From Deltaproteobacteria bacterium (GTDB taxonomy: Bacteria > Desulfobacterota > GWC2-55-46), in assembly GCA_016182655.1 (NCBI GenBank), contig JACPGB010000013.1:1-38263 (forward strand): 38,263 bases of DNA, read 5' to 3'. The position numbers and the translations under genes were made by a program. Numbering within the stretch: the first letter of the stretch is position 1; every line of letters starts with the position of its first letter. Below, piece after piece: positions 23,306 through 30,663 of this stretch. The notes under the pieces were generated by a model that was given only the letters and a program-made list of their open reading frames with translations, ran no database searches and had not been told where the DNA came from.

Positions 23306-23526
23306 GGGACACCTCTCTTTAACCCGCCTGAACGCCAAGCTGGGTCGTTCTCAGGCGTTATAATAATCCCGCGCCCATTAAAAAATTATTAGACCTCAAG
23401 GCCATGCTTAAAAACCCAAAATATCAAGTGGTTGCAAGCCCATTCGGGGGCTTGTCCCCGGGGTTTAATAAAGTCTTAACCTTCAGGCTGATATAAGTTA
23501 TTTATACGCTGTAGAAGGGCAAAAAT

Positions 23527-24441
23527 ATGGACAAAAAACCGAATACCAAAAAGGCAAAAAAAGGCTCTATCGTAAAGTGGCTGTTCATAGTCCCGATTTC
23601 AGCGGCCATCGTCATACTGGGCTATGAGAACGCCACGCAACATTATTATCCCGCGTACAGCATCCTGAGCGCGTTGCACCGTAGCGGCCTCTTCACCTCG
23701 GTCCCGGCCCTGCACAGGCCGAGCAAAGGCATCTGGCTGCCGCTCGGGTGGCTCGGCGGCGGGATGATGTGCACCCTCATGGTCTACAGCCTCAGAAAAA
23801 GGGTGCACGCCCTGAACCGTCTCGGGTTGCTAAAGAACTGGCTCCTCGTCCATATATTCCTCGGCCTCATGGGGCCGACCCTCATAGTCTTCCATACGAC
23901 ATTCAAGCTGAACGGCCTCGTTGCCACGAGCTTCTGGGCCATGATAGTCACCATGTGCTTCGGGATGCTGGGCAGGTACATCTATGTGCAGATACCGCGC
24001 TCGATAAACGGCACGGAGCTGAAATCCGGCGACATAGACGCACTCGTCGCCTCGTTGGACAAGGACCTCGGGGAGATGCTTCCGGACGCAAAGCTCGGGA
24101 GCATGTTGGAGAAGATAATCGCGCCGGGCGCGGACGCGGCGTCCATGAACCCCCTTAAGGCGCTCTTTTTCTACATCCGGAACGACTTCGGCAACATGTA
24201 CCGGATAATGGAGCTGAAAGCGAAGCTCAAGAGCCAGTACAACCTGCCGGGTAGTGCGCGCCGCGAGATAGTCTCTGTCTTCAAAAGGAAGGCCGCGCTC
24301 GTAAGGAAAAGGAGCTTTCTTAAGACCTCGCAGACGCTCCTCAACTACTGGCATGTGATACACATACCGCTCGCCTTGCTCATGTTTTTTATTATGTTCC
24401 TGCACATCGCGGCCTACTTCATATTCAGACCGACGGTCTAA
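23527..24441 (+). CDS. Cytochrome b-like membrane protein, putative diheme quinone-interacting subunit
   Basis: The 304-residue protein has membrane segments near 17-35, 68-88, 104-124, 132-152 and 276-300. Histidines placed like heme ligands occur in KNWLLVHIFLG (H109), LIVFHTTFKLNG (H123), LLNYWHVIHIPLA (H276, H279) and FIMFLHIAAYF (H293), the usual arrangement of a b-type cytochrome bundle. A soluble loop of about 110 residues (160-270) splits the bundle. The next gene, 4 nt downstream, encodes a 26-heme cytochrome c, so the protein probably passes electrons between the quinone pool and the periplasmic hemes. The exact family is not recognised. Confidence 0.78.
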   Translation: MDKKPNTKKAKKGSIVKWLFIVPISAAIVILGYENATQHYYPAYSILSALHRSGLFTSVPALHRPSKGIWLPLGWLGGGMMCTLMVYSLRKRVHALNRLGLLKNWLLVHIFLGLMGPTLIVFHTTFKLNGLVATSFWAMIVTMCFGMLGRYIYVQIPRSINGTELKSGDIDALVASLDKDLGEMLPDAKLGSMLEKIIAPGADAASMNPLKALFFYIRNDFGNMYRIMELKAKLKSQYNLPGSARREIVSVFKRKAALVRKRSFLKTSQTLLNYWHVIHIPLALLMFFIMFLHIAAYFIFRPTV

Positions 24442-24445
24442 AAAG

Positions 24446-26482
24446 ATGTCTAAAAAGCCCTTCAACGGAGCGGCCGGCAGGGAGTCTCTCAAAGCCCTGC
24501 CGATTCGCGCTTTCTTATTAACGGCGCTCGTCCTCTCCGCGCTCTCATGCGTCCTGCCGGCCCGCGCCATCGGGGCCGACACCACGGGCTGGCTATTCAG
24601 CCCCGGCGAGCTTTCGAAAAAACACTCCAAATACGAGGGCATGGGGAACTGCACCCTCTGCCACACCGTGGGTAGCGGCGTGACGGCCGGGAAGTGCCTT
24701 GACTGCCACGACAAGCTCGCCGAGCGCATAAAGAGGAACGAGGGCGTGCATGCGCGCTTCAAGGACCCCTGCATAACCTGCCACGCCGAGCACCAGGGCA
24801 AGGACCACAGCCTCATAAATATAAAAGAGAAGGAGTTCAAGCACGATCTCACCGGCTTTATCCTCAAGGGCAAGCACACCGCGCTAGAGTGCAGGAAGTG
24901 CCATAAAACGCAGGGCGTCTACTCGGGCCAGGTAAGGGAGTGCGTCTCCTGCCACAAGGACAAGCACGAAAAACAGCTTGGGACAGAGTGCAGCAGGTGC
25001 CACGAGCCGGACGGGTGGAAGGAGAAGCTCAAATTCAGCCACGACAAGGACAGCAGATTTACGCTTAAAGGGGCCCACACCAGGCTCTCATGCTCGAAGT
25101 GCCATGTGAACGGGCGTTTCAAGCTGGAGTACAACAGTTGCGGCACCTCCGATTGCCACGGGGACAAGCACAAGGGGCAGTTCGGGAAAAGGGAGTGCAC
25201 CGAGTGCCACAAGAGCACGATGGAGAAGTGGGACTTGGCCGACTCTTTCGACCATTCCGTCGCGGCCTTTTCACTCAAGGGGAAACACGCGAAGCTCGTC
25301 TGCGCCAAATGCCATGTGAACAAGAAGTTCAAGCCCCTTGAGCACTCGACCTGCGGGGCCGCCAACTGCCACGGGGACAGGCACAAGGGCCAGTTCGGGG
25401 AGAAGCAGTGCACAGAGTGCCACTCGAAGACTATAGAATCGTGGTCCGCCAGGGACACGGTAGAGCATTATAAACTGAACTTCAGGCTCCGGGGCCGCCA
25501 CGACCAGATAGAGTGTGCCAAGTGCCATGTGAACGGCAAGTTCAAGTCGATGGAGTACGGGAGCTGCGGTGTCGCCGCCTGCCACGGAGACTTTCATAAA
25601 GGCCAGACGAGCAACAAGGCGTGCACCTTCTGCCATCTCGACGACATCGTTTCATGGAAGATAAGGGGGATATTCGACCATTCCAGGGTCTCGGAGTTCG
25701 AGCTCAAAGGGCGGCACGCGAAGCTTGAGTGCGGCAAATGCCACAAGAAGGGGCATCTTAAGCCCATCGAGCACGGTAGCTGCGGCGCGGCCAACTGCCA
25801 CGGTGACAGGCACAAGGGCCAGACCGGAAGTAAGCCATGCCTCGAATGCCACGACAAGGCGTCCTTCAACTGGAGGATATACAAGGACTTCGACCACGCC
25901 GCTAAAACGGAGTTCGAGCTCAAGGGCAGGCACCTGAAGGTGGAATGCTCGAAGTGCCACGCAAAGGGCCGCCTTAAGCCGCTTGAGCACAAGACCTGCG
26001 GCGGCCCCAACTGTCATTCGCACGACCACAGGAAGAAGGTCGAGGGCAAGGCCTGCGCCGACTGCCACGACCGGGGCTCCAATACATGGAATGTCCCGCA
26101 GGAGGTCTTCGACCACGGGAAAGAGACCAGATACGCGCTTACCGGCAGGCACGCCGAGCTCTGGTGCTCGCAATGCCACAAGGGAGAGAGGTTCAAATTC
26201 GACGGGTGCGTGGCCTGCCACGGGCCAAAGGACCCGCATGAGAAGCTCCTCGGTGTGACATGCGACAAGTGCCACACGCCCGAGGGCTGGAAGAAGGTGA
26301 ACTTCGACCACGACAGGGACACGACATTCCCGCTCGTCAGGGAACACGCGGTGAAGGAGTGCATCAGGTGCCACAGCACCAAGGTATTCGCCGATACGCC
26401 GAAGAAATGTGAGAGCTGTCACGGGAAGACCGGGACAGGCAACATACTGCCGCGCTACAGGGATTACGAGGGCATGCCGTAA
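24446..26482 (+). CDS. 26-heme c-type cytochrome with five tandem triheme repeats
   Basis: The 678 residues begin with a signal sequence (AFLLTALVLSALSCVLPARA). I count 21 CxxCH and 5 CX4CH motifs (CGTSDCH, CGAANCH twice, CGVAACH, CGGPNCH), i.e. 26 potential hemes, about one per 26 residues. The central part is a repeat of ~68 residues, five times over: CxKCHvngkfk, then CGxxxCHGDxHKGQ, then CtxCH, then a FDHS..F.LkGrHaklE stretch that supplies distal histidines. CX4CH is known from cytochrome c3. It should act as an electron wire in the periplasm. It is coupled to the cytochrome b gene; its last 19 bases overlap the convergent FeS/FAD gene. Confidence 0.95.
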   Translation: MSKKPFNGAAGRESLKALPIRAFLLTALVLSALSCVLPARAIGADTTGWLFSPGELSKKHSKYEGMGNCTLCHTVGSGVTAGKCLDCHDKLAERIKRNEGVHARFKDPCITCHAEHQGKDHSLINIKEKEFKHDLTGFILKGKHTALECRKCHKTQGVYSGQVRECVSCHKDKHEKQLGTECSRCHEPDGWKEKLKFSHDKDSRFTLKGAHTRLSCSKCHVNGRFKLEYNSCGTSDCHGDKHKGQFGKRECTECHKSTMEKWDLADSFDHSVAAFSLKGKHAKLVCAKCHVNKKFKPLEHSTCGAANCHGDRHKGQFGEKQCTECHSKTIESWSARDTVEHYKLNFRLRGRHDQIECAKCHVNGKFKSMEYGSCGVAACHGDFHKGQTSNKACTFCHLDDIVSWKIRGIFDHSRVSEFELKGRHAKLECGKCHKKGHLKPIEHGSCGAANCHGDRHKGQTGSKPCLECHDKASFNWRIYKDFDHAAKTEFELKGRHLKVECSKCHAKGRLKPLEHKTCGGPNCHSHDHRKKVEGKACADCHDRGSNTWNVPQEVFDHGKETRYALTGRHAELWCSQCHKGERFKFDGCVACHGPKDPHEKLLGVTCDKCHTPEGWKKVNFDHDRDTTFPLVREHAVKECIRCHSTKVFADTPKKCESCHGKTGTGNILPRYRDYEGMP

Positions 26483-27765
26483 TGGGTCTCGATTTTAAGC
26501 CCGATGGATTTGAGGAATGCGTTGGGGAGCTCGCCGCCGGCGAATACATAAATGTAGTCGTTCGGGACGGTCTCGATGGCCCCGGCGACGTCCAGCTTGG
26601 CTTCCTTCGGTAGTATCTCGGTCACGTTGGAATTGAGGACGAGCTTCACGCTCCCCTTTTTAACGGCCTCGTCAAGGCGCGTCTTGTTGCCCGCCTTGAT
26701 GCGCCCGAAGGTGTCCTTGCGGTATGAGAGTATTACTTCATTGCCCTCGGCGGCGATGGCCATCGCCGCCTCGACGGCGCTGTCGCCTCCGCCCACGACT
26801 ATCACTTTTTCGTTCTTGTGCTGTGCCGGGTCTATGAGCCTGTAGGAGACCTTGGGCATGCTTTCGCCTGGCACGCCGAGCTTTCTGGGCGTTCCCCTTC
26901 TGCCGAGGCAAAGGAGGAGTTTCCGCGTAGTGTACTCCCCGCCTGCTGTCTTTACCTTAAATCCGTCCGGCAGGGTCTCTACACCCGTCAGCTTCTCCTT
27001 CGTGTTTATCTTGAGCCCCGTGTCCTGTTTTATCTTGTTCCAGAGCTCCATGATCGTCTCTTTGGTCGTCTCCCTGAACTGCACCTTTCCGTACAAAGGC
27101 AGTTCGACGGGCGCGGTCATGACGATTTTGCGCACCGGGAAGTTGGCCACCGTGCCGCCGAACTCATCCTGGTCGATGAACAGGTAATTGAGCTTTTTTT
27201 CCATTGCCTTCAGGGTCGCCCCAATACCGGCCGGCCCCGCGCCAACGACGAGGACGTCGTAGACCCCGGCGCTTGCCGCGCCCGCGTCCTTGAGGCTCTC
27301 GGCCATGTTGTTCATGGCCTGAATGCCCTGGACGAGCGAGTTCCTTATAAGCCCCATGCCCCCGAGCTCACCCGCTATGTATATGCCCTTGACGTTCGTC
27401 TCGAAGTACGGGTCGACGTACGGTATCTCAACGCCCCTTTTAGCGGTGCCGAAGACGAGCGTTATCGCGCCGACCGGACAGGCGAGCGCGCAGGCGCCGT
27501 GCCCGACGCACATCGATGCGTTTATGAGCCTGCCCTTGCCGTTTGAGAGACCTATGACGTCCTTTTCATGGCAGGCCTTGACGCACGCGCCGGACCCGAT
27601 GCACTTGTTCGGGTCGATGTAGGGGTGGAGGGAGATGGGCTCGTAAGTGCCGCATTCTTTCGCCTCCTTGACCTTCTCGGAGACGACGGCATGTTTCTTT
27701 TTCTCGTGGCGGATGAATATAGAGAGCGCTATCGCGAAGAGTATTATCGTGACAAGGATGACCAT
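26464..27765 (-). CDS. Membrane-anchored FeS/FAD pyridine-nucleotide oxidoreductase (thioredoxin reductase-like fold)
   Basis: The 433-residue protein has an N-terminal membrane helix (MVILVTIILFAIALSIFI), a two-cluster ferredoxin domain, the segment GIYIAGELGGMGLIRNSLVQ, then an FAD domain (VLVVGAGPAGIGAT) and an NAD(P) domain (VIVVGGGDSAVEAAMAIA). The two FeS motifs are C55-x5-C61-x3-C65 (CIGSGACVKAC) and C86-x5-C92-x3-C96P (CVGHGACALACP). In each, the usual second cysteine is Ser or His, so the clusters may be 3Fe-4S or non-Cys-ligated. The thioredoxin reductase CxxC is absent (FIDQDEFGGTVANFP), so it is not a disulfide reductase. It probably exchanges electrons between NAD(P)H and the cytochrome module encoded convergently. 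Confidence 0.85.
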   Translation of the reverse strand: MVILVTIILFAIALSIFIRHEKKKHAVVSEKVKEAKECGTYEPISLHPYIDPNKCIGSGACVKACHEKDVIGLSNGKGRLINASMCVGHGACALACPVGAITLVFGTAKRGVEIPYVDPYFETNVKGIYIAGELGGMGLIRNSLVQGIQAMNNMAESLKDAGAASAGVYDVLVVGAGPAGIGATLKAMEKKLNYLFIDQDEFGGTVANFPVRKIVMTAPVELPLYGKVQFRETTKETIMELWNKIKQDTGLKINTKEKLTGVETLPDGFKVKTAGGEYTTRKLLLCLGRRGTPRKLGVPGESMPKVSYRLIDPAQHKNEKVIVVGGGDSAVEAAMAIAAEGNEVILSYRKDTFGRIKAGNKTRLDEAVKKGSVKLVLNSNVTEILPKEAKLDVAGAIETVPNDYIYVFAGGELPNAFLKSIGLKIETHYGMPS

Positions 27766-28040
27766 ATGGATTGCCTCGGGGTTTATTTTATCATACCCGC
27801 GGGATCCTTAAAACTGCATTAGAAAACCCTGGAGTATGCCCGGGTGGGCCTGGCCGGTAAGGGATGGAGATGGAAAACGGCAGGGTTTTATGGAATCAGA
27901 CAAAATCTTTATAATTCAAGGAATCTGGTTGCGCCCTGCGGGACCGCATCCGAAATAAATTCATGAGATATGGTATGCTATTTATTAAATAGTCCCTTTA
28001 TACTACTTGCTGAAATATGGCAGGGTCCCGGAGGTTAAAT

Positions 28041-28205
28041 ATGAAACTGAATATACAAGTAATGAAAACTGAAAAGACTCTTGAAAAAATGTTTTCGGTT
28101 GAATTAACCGGGGACAGAAGCAAGGGTTTAGCCTCCTTTGAGAAACTCTCCATCGAGTTGTATATATGGGCTTGTGAAGAAGGATTATTTGAAGAAACAA
28201 AATGA
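28041..28205 (+). CDS. Small hypothetical protein (54 residues)
   Basis: The ATG at 28041 has an ideal Shine-Dalgarno (GGAGG at 28030-28034, 6 nt spacing), which decides this start over a longer one at 28017. The product, MKLNIQVMKTEKTLEKMFSV then ELTGDRSKGLASFEKLSIEL, ends in an acidic tail (WACEEGLFEETK). It has no membrane segment and one cysteine. I do not recognise it. The local composition is AT-richer than the flanking genes. No terminator or partner gene is evident; 220 bp without clear features separate it from uup. Confidence 0.55.
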   Translation: MKLNIQVMKTEKTLEKMFSVELTGDRSKGLASFEKLSIELYIWACEEGLFEETK

Positions 28206-28425
28206 GGAGACAATACGCGGAACGCCCGGTGGGATAATATAGAATACCTTTTCTAAAAAAACTCGTACCATTTCGCGTTAACCTCGATGCTCGTCTTGTC
28301 CCCAAGCCCACAGTAAGCTTTTCAAATTTGTTTTCCGCTTAGCCTTTTAACGCAAGTTCGCCCTTGTCTTTGGGAGGCGGTAAGTTTAAGATTAAGGGTC
28401 TGGAATACCGTACGGAAGAAGGACG

Positions 28426-30312
28426 ATGGCCTTAATAAATTTACGAAAGATATCGCTGGGTTTCGGGAGCCCGAGGCTCCTTGACGGTGTCGACCTGCAG
28501 ATAGAGAAGGGCGAGCGGGTCTGCCTCGTCGGGCGTAACGGCGCCGGAAAATCGACCCTTATGCGCCTTATAAGCGGCGAAGTCCAGCCGGACGGAGGTG
28601 AAATCACCCGCGCGCCGGGGCTCAAGGCCGCCGTCCTCTCGCAGGAGGTCCCAAAGGACCTGACAGGGACCGTCTTCGATGTGATAACCGGAGGGCTCGG
28701 CGACGTACACGGGCTCATGGCCGAGTATCACGCGGCGGTTAGCGCCTGCGAGGCGGGCGGAGAAAAGGAGCTTGCCGAGCTTGAGCGGATACATCACGAG
28801 CTGGAGACAAGGGGCGCGTGGCTCTCTACCCAGAGGGTCGAAACCGTGATATCGAGGCTCAAACTCCCGGCGGACGCGGAGTTTTCAGAGCTCTCGGGCG
28901 GGTATAAAAGAAGGGTGCTCCTTGGGATGGCGCTTGTCGCCGAGCCCGACCTCCTCTTGCTTGACGAGCCGACAAACCACCTCGACATGGACTCCATCGA
29001 CTGGATCGAGGAGTTCCTTTTGGGCTACCGTGGGACGCTTTTGTTCGTGACGCACGACAGGATGCTCATGCAGAAGCTCGCTACCCGCATAATCGAGCTC
29101 GACAGGGGCCGCCTCATGAACTGGCAATGCGATTACGGCGAGTACCTCAAGAGGAAAGAAAACCTCCTCAATTCAGAGACCCAGCAGAACGCCCTTTTTG
29201 ACAAAAAACTCTCGGAGGAAGAGGCCTGGGTGCGGCAGGGCGTCAAGGCCCGGAGGACCAGGAACGAGGGCCGCGTCCGGGCGCTCATCGAGATGAGAAA
29301 GCAGAGGGCCGAGCGGCGTGACCTCGAAGGGTCCGCAAGGATAAGGACGCAAGAGGCGGACATCTCCGGGAAGCTCGTCATAGAGGCGAAGGGGATCGGG
29401 TTTTCGTATGGCGACCGCCCCATCATCAATGATTTCTCGACCGTGATCATGCGGGGGGACAAGGTCGGCATCATGGGGCCGAACGGCTCGGGGAAGACTA
29501 CGCTACTTAACCTACTCCTCGGAAAACTCGAACCCGCAACCGGCACCGTCCGCCTCGGCACGCGCCTTGAGGTCTCGTACTTCGACCAGCTCAGGGCTAC
29601 GCTCGATGAGGAGAGGACCGTGCAGGACAACATCGCGGACGGCAACGACCAGATAATAATAGACGGCAAGCCCCGTCACATAATCGGCTACCTCCAGGAC
29701 TTTCTCTTTACGTCCGACAGGGCGAGGACCCCGGTAAAGGTGCTCTCGGGCGGTGAGAGGAACAGACTGCTCCTCGCGAAGCTCTTCTCAAGGCCATCGA
29801 ACCTGCTTGTCATGGACGAGCCGACGAACGACCTCGATATCGAAACGCTCGACCTCCTCGAAGACATCATCGTCGAATACCCCGGGACGGTCCTCCTCGT
29901 AAGCCATGACAGGACTTTTCTTAATAACGTCGTAACGAGCACGATGGTCTTCGAGAGCAACGGATTGAACGAATATATCGGCGGATACGACGACTGGCTT
30001 CGCCAGAGGCCGCAGGCGGAAGAGAAGATCGATAAGAAGCCCAAAAGAGAGAAGCCTAAAAAAGAGAGGGCAGTAAAGTTGAGCTTCAATGAAGAGAGGG
30101 AGCTAAAGGACCTGCCCGAGAAGATAGAGTCGCTTGAGACGGAACAGGGCGTCCTATACGGCACCATGTCCGACCCCGCCTTTTACAGGCAGGGCGGGCA
30201 AAAAACGGCAGAGGCCAAGGCGCGGATGGCGGAGATAGAGGCGACCCTTAAGGCGTCTTACGCGAGGTGGGAAGAGCTGGAGGCGAGAAAAGACGCGTCC
30301 GCGGGGGCTTAG
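28426..30312 (+). CDS. uup: ABC-F family ATPase Uup
   Basis: The 628-residue soluble protein has two ABC ATPase domains. Domain 1 has Walker A GRNGAGKST (about 36-44), signature LSGGYKRR and LLDEPTNHLD. Domain 2 has Walker A GPNGSGKTT, signature LSGGERNR and MDEPTNDLD. An inter-domain charged linker (KARRTRNEGRVRALIEMRKQ) is the P-site tRNA interaction region of ABC-F proteins. The C-terminal basic and coiled region (KLSFNEERELKDLPEKIESL ... ARWEEL) marks it as Uup rather than EttA. ABC-F proteins act on the ribosome; Uup also affects transposon excision and replication-linked tolerance. ATG with AAGGA close upstream. Confidence 0.93.
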   Translation: MALINLRKISLGFGSPRLLDGVDLQIEKGERVCLVGRNGAGKSTLMRLISGEVQPDGGEITRAPGLKAAVLSQEVPKDLTGTVFDVITGGLGDVHGLMAEYHAAVSACEAGGEKELAELERIHHELETRGAWLSTQRVETVISRLKLPADAEFSELSGGYKRRVLLGMALVAEPDLLLLDEPTNHLDMDSIDWIEEFLLGYRGTLLFVTHDRMLMQKLATRIIELDRGRLMNWQCDYGEYLKRKENLLNSETQQNALFDKKLSEEEAWVRQGVKARRTRNEGRVRALIEMRKQRAERRDLEGSARIRTQEADISGKLVIEAKGIGFSYGDRPIINDFSTVIMRGDKVGIMGPNGSGKTTLLNLLLGKLEPATGTVRLGTRLEVSYFDQLRATLDEERTVQDNIADGNDQIIIDGKPRHIIGYLQDFLFTSDRARTPVKVLSGGERNRLLLAKLFSRPSNLLVMDEPTNDLDIETLDLLEDIIVEYPGTVLLVSHDRTFLNNVVTSTMVFESNGLNEYIGGYDDWLRQRPQAEEKIDKKPKREKPKKERAVKLSFNEERELKDLPEKIESLETEQGVLYGTMSDPAFYRQGGQKTAEAKARMAEIEATLKASYARWEELEARKDASAGA

Positions 30313-30339
30313 AGCTGATAAAAACAAAACGGGCCGCCT

Positions 30340-30410
30340 TTGCGAGCGAAGCGAAGCAATAACATTATCTGAGATTGTTTCGTCGCAGATTTGCTGTTAC
30401 TCGTAATGAC
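30340..30410. repeat. Degenerate palindrome related to 8466-8552
   Basis: GCGAAGCAATAACATTATCTG and a right half ending CTCGTAATGAC preserve the GCAAT...GATTG and AATGAC landmarks of the 8466-8552 element, but the arms no longer pair perfectly. Confidence 0.55.
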
Positions 30411-30415
30411 AAAAC

Positions 30416-30559
30416 CGACCCCTCCCCACCTCCCCTTGTAAAAAGGGGAGGAGATATATCAACGGCTCCCCTCCTTTAAAAGGAGGGCAAGGGGAGGCCG
30501 CAGTTTAAAATAAAAAAATCTTCACCCTCCCCGCTATCCCCTCCCGTCGAGGGAGGGGA
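30416..30559 (-). repeat. Three-hairpin composite repeat, copy 5 (inverted orientation)
   Basis: Reads C (CTCCCCTTGTAAAAAGGGGAG), B (CCCCTCCTTTAAAAGGAGGG) and A (CCCCTCCCGTCGAGGGAGGGG) on the plus strand. Between it and the uup stop lies the degenerate palindrome; together they fill the 351-base gap 30313-30663. Confidence 0.85.
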
Positions 30560-30616
30560 AGTTTTTTGGGTAATTCCATGGGGGTGCCGAAAAACTTTTT
30601 TAGCTATTCAATTCTC

Positions 30617-30647
30617 TGGAGATTGCTTCGCAAGCTCGCAATGACAG
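30617..30647. repeat. Half copy of the GCAATGAC palindromic repeat
   Basis: GAGATTGCTTCGCAAGCTCG followed by CAATGACA matches the right arm of the 8466-8552 element. It lies 17 bp before the helicase start. Confidence 0.65.
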
Positions 30648-30663
30648 AATACGAAAGGCATAA

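Noticed and set aside
23339-23526. Possible cyclic di-GMP (GEMM) riboswitch upstream of the cytochrome genes
   Set aside because: Such switches are common before multiheme cytochrome genes in Geobacter, but the conserved GEMM core and tetraloop-receptor sequences are not present; only a simple CAAGCCC/GGGCTTG hairpin is seen.
23830-24879. 349-codon minus-strand frame across the cytochrome b and cytochrome c genes
   Set aside because: It crosses two well-supported genes and has no recognisable domains.
26464-27765. Thioredoxin reductase as the function of the FAD protein
   Set aside because: The fold matches, but the redox-active CxxC is absent and a ferredoxin domain with a membrane anchor is added.
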